NCBI RefSeq assembly: GCF_002077945.1
Contig: NZ_LVYD01000060.1
Span: 1-64,000 of the forward strand
Direction: 5' to 3'
From: Niastella vici
GTDB taxonomy: Bacteria; Bacteroidota; Bacteroidia; Chitinophagales; Chitinophagaceae
DNA: 64,000 nt
The translations under genes were made by a program, and so were the position numbers. This document shows positions 16,388 to 25,078 of this stretch, piece by piece. Position 1 is the stretch's first letter. Every line of letters begins with the position of its first letter. Below the pieces are notes generated by a model that was not told the DNA's origin, searched no databases, and saw only the letters and a program-made list of their open reading frames with translations.

Positions 16388-17938
16388 ATGTTAACCATCC
16401 TAGACCACACCTGTGGCAAAACCCTGCGCACAACGGCTTTTTTGTGCGTGCTGGCAGCTGCAGCCTGCAGTAAAAAAAGCAGCCCTTCTTCCGAAACCAC
16501 GAATACGGCAACCGGCTATTATGTATCGCCCGATGGCAGTGATGGCAATACAGGCACTATCAATAATCCTTTGCGAAGCATCAACACCGCTTTAAGCAAA
16601 GTGCTGCCCGGCGATACGGTCTTCGTTCGGGGCGGCACGTACAGCGAAAAGATCGTGTTCCCAAAATCGGGCCGGCTCGATAAATACATTACATTAAAGG
16701 CCTATGCCGGTGAAAAACCGGTGATCGACGGCACCGGTCTTTCTGTTGTTGGAAAAGAAGCGCTGGTGACCCTGCGCAATAACAGTTTCATCATTTTTGA
16801 AGGCTTTGATGTGTGTAATTTTAAAAGCGCCACACCCTGGGTAAATGCGAATGGGATACTGGTTGACCAGGGATCGAAAAACATCCAGCTCAAAAAGAAC
16901 CGCATCTATAATATTGAACACAATGTAAAACCTGATGACGGCAGAAGCGGCCACGGTATTGAGATCATTGGCAATACCGATGTAATGATGAAAAACATCC
17001 TGGTTGAAGAAAATGAGATCCACGACTGCAATACCGGCTATAGCGAAAACCTCACCATCAATGGGTATGTAGATAGTTTCATCATCAGGAAGAATAAAAT
17101 ATACAATGCGGAGAATATTGGCATCGATGCGGCCGGCGGTTATTCGGCCAACACCAATGCCGCTTACAATTATGCCCGCAACGGGCTCATCAGTGAAAAT
17201 GAACTGTATAATATCGATATGACCACCGGGCCTATCGGTGGGGCGCATGGCCATGGGGCCATTGGTATTTATGTAGACGGCGCCCGGAATATTATTGTAG
17301 AACGGAACAAGGTGCATGAATGCGACCGGGGTATCGGTATTGTCAGTGAGAACGACGCCTATCCAACGAGTAACTGTATTGTACGGAACAATTTTGTATA
17401 CAACAGTTGGCGCACCGGCATTTACCTCGGGGGCTATCTGAATTATACCTCAGGGGGTACCAATGATTGTTATGTGGTGAACAATACTTTGTATTATAAC
17501 AATATTGAGACGGGCGCCTTTGGCGAAATAGAAGGCGAGATCAGGTTAACAGAGCGCTGCAACAATAATGTTATAAAGAACAATTTGGTGTATGCCCGCC
17601 CAACAGATGTGTTTGTACATAAATACACCACTACCGGCACCAACAATATCGTCGATAATAACCTGTACTACACTACCGGAACGGCCGGCTGGATCTGGAA
17701 CGGCACGGCGTATGCCGACTTTGCTGCCTGGAAGACAGCCTGTGGCGGTGATGCCGGTTCTACCTACGGCATCGATCCGTTATTGCTCAATACGGCATTG
17801 CCCGATCTGCATCTTCAAAACGGTTCACCGGCAAAAAATACCGGTGTTATTATTGATGCAACCATACAGGGCGATAGGGATATAGATGGCAACCCGCGTA
17901 TTGTAAACAACAAAATCAGCAAAGGAGCGCAGCAATGA
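16388..17938 (+). CDS. Parallel beta-helix lipoprotein, copy 1
   Basis: A 516-residue lipoprotein with lipobox Cys27 (L-A-A-A-A-C). The start of the mature protein, Y-Y-V-S-P-D-G-S-D-G-N-T-G-T followed by G-D-T-V-F-V-R-G-G-T-Y, is typical of right-handed parallel beta-helix proteins related to PL9-type lyases and DUF1565 proteins. Asn-rich ladder repeats (N-K-I-Y-N, N-N-F-V-Y-N, N-N-T-L-Y-Y) fill the middle and C-terminus. A lyase, epimerase or glycan-binding role is possible; the sequence alone does not decide. The ATG at 16388 is preferred to an upstream TTG because it gives a clean signal peptide. Its stop overlaps the start of a closely similar paralogue of equal length by four bases (ATGA). 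Confidence 0.8.
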   Translation: MLTILDHTCGKTLRTTAFLCVLAAAACSKKSSPSSETTNTATGYYVSPDGSDGNTGTINNPLRSINTALSKVLPGDTVFVRGGTYSEKIVFPKSGRLDKYITLKAYAGEKPVIDGTGLSVVGKEALVTLRNNSFIIFEGFDVCNFKSATPWVNANGILVDQGSKNIQLKKNRIYNIEHNVKPDDGRSGHGIEIIGNTDVMMKNILVEENEIHDCNTGYSENLTINGYVDSFIIRKNKIYNAENIGIDAAGGYSANTNAAYNYARNGLISENELYNIDMTTGPIGGAHGHGAIGIYVDGARNIIVERNKVHECDRGIGIVSENDAYPTSNCIVRNNFVYNSWRTGIYLGGYLNYTSGGTNDCYVVNNTLYYNNIETGAFGEIEGEIRLTERCNNNVIKNNLVYARPTDVFVHKYTTTGTNNIVDNNLYYTTGTAGWIWNGTAYADFAAWKTACGGDAGSTYGIDPLLLNTALPDLHLQNGSPAKNTGVIIDATIQGDRDIDGNPRIVNNKISKGAQQ

Positions 17939-19485
17939 ACGCATATTTATATGTTAAGCACAAACTCATCTTTTTTATTTTTTTAGGGTTGGCCATACCG
18001 GCCTGTTCAAAAAGTAAAAGCGGTCCGTCGCCTGAAGTGGCTGCCGGGCAGGTGTATTATGTATCGCCCAATGGCAGTGATGGCAACACAGGCACCCTGA
18101 CGGCGCCGTTCAAATCAATTACTGCCGCCCTCAATAAAGCGGTAGCGGGTGATACCGTATTGGTACGTGGCGGTACCTATTACGAAAAAATAAGTTTTCC
18201 CAGGTCGGGCACTTCCGAAAAAACAATAACGCTGAAAGCCTATGCGGGTGAAAAGCCGGTTATTGACGGAAGTTCGATCACCGTGAGTGGCTGGCTGGCG
18301 CTCGTTAGCTTCAATGCCGTGCGTTATATAACCCTCGAAGGTTTTGAGATCTGTAATTTGTTTACTGCTGCCCGCGCTGCAGATCCCGAAGGCATCTACA
18401 TTGATGGCAATTCGAAAAATATAACGATAAAGAATTGCAACATTTATAATATTAAGAACAGTGCCAGCCTCAACGACTGGCGAAGCGGCCATGCCATCCT
18501 GGTGGCTGGTAATGGCACAGCGGCCATCAGCGATCTTGTTATTACCGGATGCACCGTACATGATACCCAAACCGGCACCAGCGAAAACATTACCCTGGCA
18601 GGCAATATCGACGGTTTTACCATAAGTAATAATACAATTTACAACACCGAGAACATCGGCATTATTATAGCCGGTGGCGATGGGTTAAATCCTTCCGGAA
18701 ATGTGGCTACCAATTTTGCCCGCAATGGCGTGGTAAGCGACAATGTATTGTATAATATCTCCATGGCGAACAGTGTGGCTATCTGGGGCGCTAACAATTA
18801 CGGCGCTATCGCCATTTATGTGTGCGGCGGGGCCAATACAGTCATTGAAAGAAATAAGGTCTATAACTGCGACCGGGGAATTGGATTGGTAAGCGAGAGT
18901 AAGATCTATGCAACCAGGACGACTATTGTTCGGAATAATTTTGTGTATAACTGTTGGCGTACCGGTATTTACATGGGTGATTATTTGAACTACGTCGGCA
19001 GTGGCACCAAAAATTGTTATGTGGTGAACAACACGCTGTTCCAGAACGACCGGGTAACCGGTGCATTCGGCGAAATAGAAGGGGAGATCCGCCTTACGGA
19101 AAACTGCGACAGCAACGTGGTGAAAAATAATCTTGTTTACGCACGGCCAACCGATGTGTTTATACACAAATACACGGCTACCGGCAGTAATAATAGCATT
19201 GATAACAACCTGTATTATACCACCGGCACCGCGCAATGGATCTGGAACGGTACGGGCTACACAGATTATACTGCCTGGAAAACAGCCTGCAGCGGCGACG
19301 CTGCTTCCACCAATGGCATTGATCCGTTATTGACGGGCACCGCGGCGCCCGATCTGCATCTTCAAACCGGTTCGCCGGCAAGGAACACCGGCGTGATCAT
19401 CTCCACCGCTGTTAATGGTAATACGGATATAGATGGCAATGCCCGGATTGTAAACAACAAAATCAGCAAAGGAGCACAGCAATGA
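17935..19485 (+). CDS. Parallel beta-helix lipoprotein, copy 2
   Basis: A 516-residue paralogue of the preceding gene. It has the same mature N-terminus, the same G-D-T-V-L-V-R-G-G-T-Y strand and an almost identical C-terminal block, T-D-I-D-G-N-A-R-I-V-N-N-K-I-S-K. The lipobox is at Cys24 (A-I-P-A-C). Similarity runs over the whole length, so it arose by tandem duplication and has since diverged in the central helix turns, where substrate contact would be expected. Start and stop both overlap neighbours by four bases (ATGA), so it is translationally coupled to the genes on both sides. The catalytic status is unknown, as for copy 1. Confidence 0.8.
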   Translation: MNAYLYVKHKLIFFIFLGLAIPACSKSKSGPSPEVAAGQVYYVSPNGSDGNTGTLTAPFKSITAALNKAVAGDTVLVRGGTYYEKISFPRSGTSEKTITLKAYAGEKPVIDGSSITVSGWLALVSFNAVRYITLEGFEICNLFTAARAADPEGIYIDGNSKNITIKNCNIYNIKNSASLNDWRSGHAILVAGNGTAAISDLVITGCTVHDTQTGTSENITLAGNIDGFTISNNTIYNTENIGIIIAGGDGLNPSGNVATNFARNGVVSDNVLYNISMANSVAIWGANNYGAIAIYVCGGANTVIERNKVYNCDRGIGLVSESKIYATRTTIVRNNFVYNCWRTGIYMGDYLNYVGSGTKNCYVVNNTLFQNDRVTGAFGEIEGEIRLTENCDSNVVKNNLVYARPTDVFIHKYTATGSNNSIDNNLYYTTGTAQWIWNGTGYTDYTAWKTACSGDAASTNGIDPLLTGTAAPDLHLQTGSPARNTGVIISTAVNGNTDIDGNARIVNNKISKGAQQ

Positions 19486-21149
19486 ATTATAAAGCCGTTG
19501 GTCTTGTTCCGGTTTTGTTGATGTACTGGTTAGGGGCGTTTGCCCAAACTACCGTCGCCTTCGGCAATGCCGATGTACGATATGCTAAAAATAGTCCACC
19601 CGCACGGCAGGATATTTCAACGCAATGGACGGCCACTGCGTGGAAAGGAGAAAAAGTGCATACCCAGCTGGTAATACGTGCTACAACGCCGGTGAAAGCA
19701 CTGCGTATCACAAGCGGGGTATTAAAAGATGGTAAAGGGCATAGCATTGCAGCCGCTGTTGTATCAACCGGTTTTATCAGGTATGTACTAAGCGACAGCC
19801 TGAATAAAGAAGGACATGGTTGCGGTATTTCTACCACGGCTGAATCGCGGGTTGAGCTGGTAGCGGATGGCATTGATTACATTCCGCAAAAAGCGGTGGC
19901 CGCAGGCACCACCCAACCGGTATGGGTTAGTATAACAGTGCCGCCTACTACCGTACCCGGAAATTATACCGGTAAACTGTATGTTCATATCGATAATAAG
20001 GTGCGTACCTTACCTTACCAGGTACGGGTAAAACCATACCAGCTTCCGCCGCCTGCCCAATGGAAATTCCATCTTGACCTGTGGCAGAACCCCTATGCGG
20101 TGGCCCGGATGTTTGGGGTGCCCGAATGGTCGAAAGCGCATTTCGACCGGCTGCGCCCCTATATGCAATGGTTGGCCAATGCCGGACAAAAGACCATAAC
20201 GGTGAGTATGATCCACGATCCCTGGCGCGGCCAAACGTATGATATCTACAAATCAATGATCAAATGGATAAAGAAGAAAGATGGCGCCTGGGCATATGAT
20301 TACAGCATTTTTGATCAATGGATAAATTTCATGCAATCGTTGGGGATCAACAAAGGGATCAATTGTTACACCATGGTTCCCTGGAATAATAAATTTTATT
20401 ATTACGATGAAATTTTGCAACGCGATACCCTGCTGATAGCAAAAACCGGAACGCCCGAATATGAAGCCCACTGGCGGCCCATGCTTACCAGTTTTGTGCA
20501 ACACCTGAAAGAAAAAGGGTGGTATAATAAAACGGCCATAGCCATGGATGAGCGGCCGCTGGAGGATATGCAAAAAGTGATCAAACTCATCAGGAGCGTA
20601 GATGCGAATATGAAGATCTCCCTGGCGGGAAGTTATCACCCTGAAATAGCCAATGAAGTATATGACTATTGCATTGCGTCGGCAGAAAAATTTGATTCAT
20701 TGGTATTGCATAAGCGCATCGATGCCGGGTTGCCTACCACGTATTACACGTATTGCTGGGAAGGGCATCCCAACACGTTTACTTTTTCGCCGCCCGCGGA
20801 AAGCGCCTGGCTGGGCTGGTATGCCGCCAATAAGCAATTCAACGGGTATTTGCGCTGGGCTTACAATTGCTGGCCCCGTGATCCCATGCAGGATGCCCGC
20901 TATAGTACCTGGTCGGCAGGCGATACGTATTTCGTTTATCCGGGGGGAAGTTCTATAAGATTTGAGCGACTGATAGAAGGTGTCCAGGATTATGAAAAGA
21001 TCAGGCTATTGAAAGCTCTATATAAAGACCAGCCGGCAAAATTGCAGCCGCTGCTGGATGTATTAAAAATATTTGAAACGGCTGCATTGCCCGATCAACC
21101 GGCAGCGGTGCAATTACAAAAAGCAAAAGCGGTATTACATGCTTATTAG
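19482..21149 (+). CDS. GH123-like (DUF4091) glycoside hydrolase
   Basis: A 555-residue secreted protein with a signal peptide ending near residue 22 (L-G-A-F-A-Q). A beta-sandwich (about 25-185) precedes a TIM-barrel of the DUF4091/GH123 type. The adjacent acidic pair Asp356-Glu357 in A-I-A-M-D-E-R-P corresponds to the Asp-Glu pair that serves as oxazoline stabiliser and acid/base in GH123 beta-N-acetylgalactosaminidases. The C-terminus shows W-S-A-G-D-T-Y-F-V-Y-P-G and E-G-V-Q-D-Y-E, typical of the family. Removal of a beta-linked GalNAc (or other HexNAc) is therefore the likely reaction. It overlaps both neighbours, so it belongs to the enzyme operon of the PUL. Confidence 0.8.
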   Translation: MNYKAVGLVPVLLMYWLGAFAQTTVAFGNADVRYAKNSPPARQDISTQWTATAWKGEKVHTQLVIRATTPVKALRITSGVLKDGKGHSIAAAVVSTGFIRYVLSDSLNKEGHGCGISTTAESRVELVADGIDYIPQKAVAAGTTQPVWVSITVPPTTVPGNYTGKLYVHIDNKVRTLPYQVRVKPYQLPPPAQWKFHLDLWQNPYAVARMFGVPEWSKAHFDRLRPYMQWLANAGQKTITVSMIHDPWRGQTYDIYKSMIKWIKKKDGAWAYDYSIFDQWINFMQSLGINKGINCYTMVPWNNKFYYYDEILQRDTLLIAKTGTPEYEAHWRPMLTSFVQHLKEKGWYNKTAIAMDERPLEDMQKVIKLIRSVDANMKISLAGSYHPEIANEVYDYCIASAEKFDSLVLHKRIDAGLPTTYYTYCWEGHPNTFTFSPPAESAWLGWYAANKQFNGYLRWAYNCWPRDPMQDARYSTWSAGDTYFVYPGGSSIRFERLIEGVQDYEKIRLLKALYKDQPAKLQPLLDVLKIFETAALPDQPAAVQLQKAKAVLHAY

Positions 21150-22917
21150 AATACAATTTTTGGTAGGCGGCTTTTTATTAGCATTGACCGCATTCACGCA
21201 ACAGGCGCCTTCTTATAACTGGCACAACCCGGTTGATAATCCATTTCCCGTTATTGAAGGACAGGCATGGCCGGCTGCAGCATTACAGGCGCCCTATGAT
21301 CGCTTTCCGGCCCGTGCAGAAAAGGAGCTGAATCCCAATGTGTGGAATATTTCGCACAGCAGTGCGGGGTTGTACCTGAAATTCAAAACCAATGCTTCGG
21401 ATATAATTGTACGGTATGTTGTTAAGGGATCCCGTGAAATGACCCACATGCCGGCTACCGGGGTAAGCGGGGTAGATCTGTATGCGATAGATCCCAATGG
21501 ACAGTTGAAATGGGCGCCCGCCCGCCATTCGTTTGGGGATACGGTTGAATACCGGTTTTCGAACCTCGTGGTGAGCCGTGAATTTCCCGGTAAGGACTAT
21601 GAATACAGATTGTATTTTCCGCTGTATAATTCGGTGGCCTGGCTTTCCATTGGCGTTCCGGGTAATAGTTCCTTTCATTTTATGCCGGTATCGCCCGAAA
21701 AACCCATTGTAGTATATGGTACCTCCATTGCCCAGGGGGCCTGCGCTTCCCGGCCCGGTATGGCCTGGACCGCCTTATTGCAACAACAATTAGACCGGCC
21801 GCTGATAAACCTGGGTTTCTCGGGATCAGGAAAACTGGAACCAGCTGTCATTGCCCTGATGAATGAAATTGATGCGCGGGTATATGTGTTGGATTGTGTT
21901 CCCAACTTAACGCAACGTGCCGGTATTACAGAAAAGGAATTGGAAAACAGAATATGGGCGGCTGTAAAAGCCTTGAAAGAAAAACGGCCCCAGGTGCCCG
22001 TGTTGTTGGTTGATCATAGCGGCGGTGCTGAAAACAATATAATGGATACAGCAGCACAGCATGATTATGAAAATGCCAACAAGGTGCTGCAACGCAGTTT
22101 TGATAAAATGAAGGCGGCGGGCATTACCGGTATTTATCTTTTAACGAATAAAGAGATTGGCCTGGGTGTATACAGTACTGTAGATGGATTGCATCCAAAC
22201 GATGTGGGCATGATGGAATATGCAAAGGCCTATGAAAAAAGCATCCGTACTATTTTACAGGAGCCCACAGGGTTGTTGACTACTACCATTCCGGTTACAC
22301 AATACCGCGATGGGTATTATGACTGGCGCAGCCGGCATAATGAAATAATTACCGGAAACAAATCAACAGCGCCCCGCATTGTTTTCCTCGGTAATTCCAT
22401 TATTCATTACTGGGGTGGGCGGCCTGCCGCTCCATTGTCGCGCGGCGCCGATTCCTGGAATGAATTCCTGGAGCCGGCCGGGGTTAAAAACTTTGCTTTT
22501 GGCTGGGACCGGATCGAAAATGTACTATGGCGGGTATACCACGATGAACTGGACGGTTTTGATGCAGCGCAGGTATGGGTAATGATCGGTACAAATAATT
22601 TAACCATCAATACAGATGGGGAAATAACAGCCGGATTAAACAGGTTAATTGATGCTATAAAAGTTCGCCAGCCTGCTGCTTCCATTGTGTTATCGGGCAT
22701 TTTGCCCCGCAGAGAGCTGGAAAAACGGATTGTTGCCCTGAATACCCGGATTGCTACCCTGGCCGGCCAGTTAAAAGTACAATACGTAAACCCGGGTATT
22801 GTATTATTAAACGGGCATAAGAAAATTGATGAATCCCTGTTCGAAGACGGATTGCATCCCAACGCAGCCGGATATAAAAAATTAGCAGTAGCCATTAAAC
22901 CTTATTTAAAAAAGTAA
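21139..22917 (+). CDS. Double SGNH-hydrolase esterase
   Basis: A 592-residue secreted protein with two complete SGNH-type hydrolase modules. A signal peptide (about 1-20) leads into the GxDLY-type N-terminal domain (S-G-V-D-L-Y near residue 112). Module one has Ser196 in G-T-S-I-A-Q-G and Asp349/His352 in D-G-L-H-P-N-D. Module two has Ser420 in L-G-N-S-I-I-H-Y, a G-T-N-N block and Asp570/His573 in D-G-L-H-P-N-A. Both triads look intact, so it should be bifunctional, removing O-acetyl or related ester groups from the glycan before glycosidases act. The ATG at 21139 overlaps the GH123 gene by 11 bases; a further upstream in-frame ATG lacks a signal peptide. Confidence 0.85.
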   Translation: MLIRIQFLVGGFLLALTAFTQQAPSYNWHNPVDNPFPVIEGQAWPAAALQAPYDRFPARAEKELNPNVWNISHSSAGLYLKFKTNASDIIVRYVVKGSREMTHMPATGVSGVDLYAIDPNGQLKWAPARHSFGDTVEYRFSNLVVSREFPGKDYEYRLYFPLYNSVAWLSIGVPGNSSFHFMPVSPEKPIVVYGTSIAQGACASRPGMAWTALLQQQLDRPLINLGFSGSGKLEPAVIALMNEIDARVYVLDCVPNLTQRAGITEKELENRIWAAVKALKEKRPQVPVLLVDHSGGAENNIMDTAAQHDYENANKVLQRSFDKMKAAGITGIYLLTNKEIGLGVYSTVDGLHPNDVGMMEYAKAYEKSIRTILQEPTGLLTTTIPVTQYRDGYYDWRSRHNEIITGNKSTAPRIVFLGNSIIHYWGGRPAAPLSRGADSWNEFLEPAGVKNFAFGWDRIENVLWRVYHDELDGFDAAQVWVMIGTNNLTINTDGEITAGLNRLIDAIKVRQPAASIVLSGILPRRELEKRIVALNTRIATLAGQLKVQYVNPGIVLLNGHKKIDESLFEDGLHPNAAGYKKLAVAIKPYLKK

Positions 22918-22937
22918 TAACCAAAACACGATAGTTG

Positions 22938-25070
22938 ATGCGATTAAGTATGTACGTTTTATTGCTGCTGGCGCCGTTTTGTTTGCGTGCAGGTGATTTC
23001 GATGGTATTATGCAACTGGCCAAACGAAGAGTGCCCTGGCTGGCCAATAACCTTGTTTTTGCAAAAATGGAACCGGTGAAAGACCGGGAAACTTTTCGCG
23101 TACAATCTCAAAATGGAAAAGTGGTGATTGCCGCCACCGGCCCCAATGCCGCTGCGGTGGGGTTAAACTGGTACCTGAAATATTATTGTCACCGGTCTAT
23201 GTCGCACATGGGCGATAATTTATCGCCCGTACAACCATTGCCGGTGGTGAAAGAGCCGGTTGTTATTGATGCCATGGCGCAATACCGGTTTGCCCTGAAC
23301 TATTGCACGTATAATTACACCATGAGCTTTTACAACTGGATCGATTGGGAACGCGAGCTCGACTGGATGGCCCTGAATGGGGTGAACCTGATGCTGGTTG
23401 CCAATGGGGAAGAAGCCGTATGGCAAAACGTATTGCGGCAGCTGGGGTACAGCGAAAAAGAAATAAGTGAATTTATAACGGGACCTGCCTATAACGCCTG
23501 GTGGCTGATGGGCAATATTGAAGGGTGGGGCGGGCCCATGCCGCAAAGCCAGATCGATAGCCGGAAAGTGCTGGTGCAAAAAATGATTGCCCGGATGCAG
23601 GTGCTGGGTATTGAACCGGTGATGCCCGGTTTTTATGGAATGGTGCCGCACAACTTCAATAGCAAAACAAGAGCGCATATCATTACACAGGGTACCTGGG
23701 GCGCTTTTACGCGCCCTGCTATCCTCGACCCTACGGATACCGCTTTTAACCGGGTAGCCGGCATTTTTTATTCGGCAACCAAAAAACTGTATGGGCAGCA
23801 TCTTCGCTTTTTTTCGGGCGATCCGTTTCATGAAGGCGGTATAACAAAAGGAGTAGACCTCGGAAAAGCCGGCGCCAATATCCAAAAGGCCATGCAGCAA
23901 CAGTTTCCCGGCGCCATTTGGGTATTGCAGGGCTGGCAGGATAATCCTAAAAAAGAACTGCTGGCAGAAACTGACCGGTCCCATTTGCTTATCCAGGAAT
24001 TATTTGGGGAGAATACCAATAACTGGGAAACCCGGAACGGGTATGAAGGCACGCCTTTTATCTGGTGTTGTGTAAACAATTTTGGCGAGCGGCCGGGGTT
24101 GAATGGCAAACTGGAACGATATGCCGGTGAAGTGTACCGGGCTGCAACCGGCCCTTTTAATACTTATATGAAAGGCGTGGGCATTATGCCCGAAGGGATC
24201 AATAATAACCCGGTATCGTATGACCTGGTGCTTGAACTGGGCTGGCATAATAAACCGGTTGAAACCGGTAGCTGGATCAACGATTACATAACAGCGCGGT
24301 ATGGAAAACCCAATGACGATATTGCCACTGCCTGGAAGCTATTCCTGCAAACGATCTACAGCAATCCCGGGTACCAGGAAGGCCCACCCGAAAGTGTCTT
24401 ATGCGCCCGGCCGGCCCTGCAGATAAAATCTACTTCGAGCTGGGGTAAATTGAAAAAAGGATATGATACGGCGCTGTTTGTAAAAGCCGTAAAAGCCTTT
24501 GCTGCGGCCGCACCTGCATTTGCCAACAGTGAGCCGTATAAAATTGACCTCATTAATTTTACCCGCCAGGTACTGGCTAACCGGGCCGACCAGGTATTTG
24601 ACAACCTGGTAAAAGCGTATACCGGAAAAAATACCGCTGCCTTTAATACCGCGGCCAACGAATTTTTAACATTGCATACCCGTACCAATGACCTGCTCAA
24701 CACACATTCCTGGTACCGGTTAAGTAGTTACCAGCAACAGGCGTTGCGGGCGGGCAATACGCCGGTTGAGAAAAAGAATAACCTGCACAATGCCATGATG
24801 CTGATCACCTATTGGGGCGAGAACAACCGGAAGGAAGATAATTTACATGAATACGCGTATAAGGAATGGGCCGGTATGATGCAGTCGTTTTATCAACAAA
24901 GATGGAAGTTGTATTTTGATCACCTGCGCAATGAGCTGGAAGGAAGAACAACCACGCCGCCCGATTTTTTTGCCTGGGAAAGGGAATGGGTACAACAAAA
25001 TGAGCAGGTGAAAAAGGAATCACTGTCCGGCCAGTCTTTGAATAAAATAATTCAGCAGGTATTATATTGA
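22938..25070 (+). CDS. GH89 alpha-N-acetylglucosaminidase, copy 1
   Basis: A 710-residue secreted enzyme of the NAGLU family (PF05089), with a signal peptide of about 18 residues. It hydrolyses terminal alpha-linked N-acetylglucosamine. The N-terminal alpha/beta domain, the TIM-barrel (A-L-N-Y-C-T-Y-N-Y-T-M-S-F and W-W-L-M-G-N-I-E-G-W-G-G-P) and the C-terminal helical domain are all present. Candidate catalytic acids are Glu299 in F-H-E-G-G and Glu419 in M-P-E-G-I-N-N-N, matching the conserved pair of NAGLU/CpGH89. The ATG at 22938 is chosen over the TTG directly before it. It is followed without a gap by a second GH89 gene. Confidence 0.92.
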   Translation: MRLSMYVLLLLAPFCLRAGDFDGIMQLAKRRVPWLANNLVFAKMEPVKDRETFRVQSQNGKVVIAATGPNAAAVGLNWYLKYYCHRSMSHMGDNLSPVQPLPVVKEPVVIDAMAQYRFALNYCTYNYTMSFYNWIDWERELDWMALNGVNLMLVANGEEAVWQNVLRQLGYSEKEISEFITGPAYNAWWLMGNIEGWGGPMPQSQIDSRKVLVQKMIARMQVLGIEPVMPGFYGMVPHNFNSKTRAHIITQGTWGAFTRPAILDPTDTAFNRVAGIFYSATKKLYGQHLRFFSGDPFHEGGITKGVDLGKAGANIQKAMQQQFPGAIWVLQGWQDNPKKELLAETDRSHLLIQELFGENTNNWETRNGYEGTPFIWCCVNNFGERPGLNGKLERYAGEVYRAATGPFNTYMKGVGIMPEGINNNPVSYDLVLELGWHNKPVETGSWINDYITARYGKPNDDIATAWKLFLQTIYSNPGYQEGPPESVLCARPALQIKSTSSWGKLKKGYDTALFVKAVKAFAAAAPAFANSEPYKIDLINFTRQVLANRADQVFDNLVKAYTGKNTAAFNTAANEFLTLHTRTNDLLNTHSWYRLSSYQQQALRAGNTPVEKKNNLHNAMMLITYWGENNRKEDNLHEYAYKEWAGMMQSFYQQRWKLYFDHLRNELEGRTTTPPDFFAWEREWVQQNEQVKKESLSGQSLNKIIQQVLY

Positions 25071-25078
25071 TAGCAATA

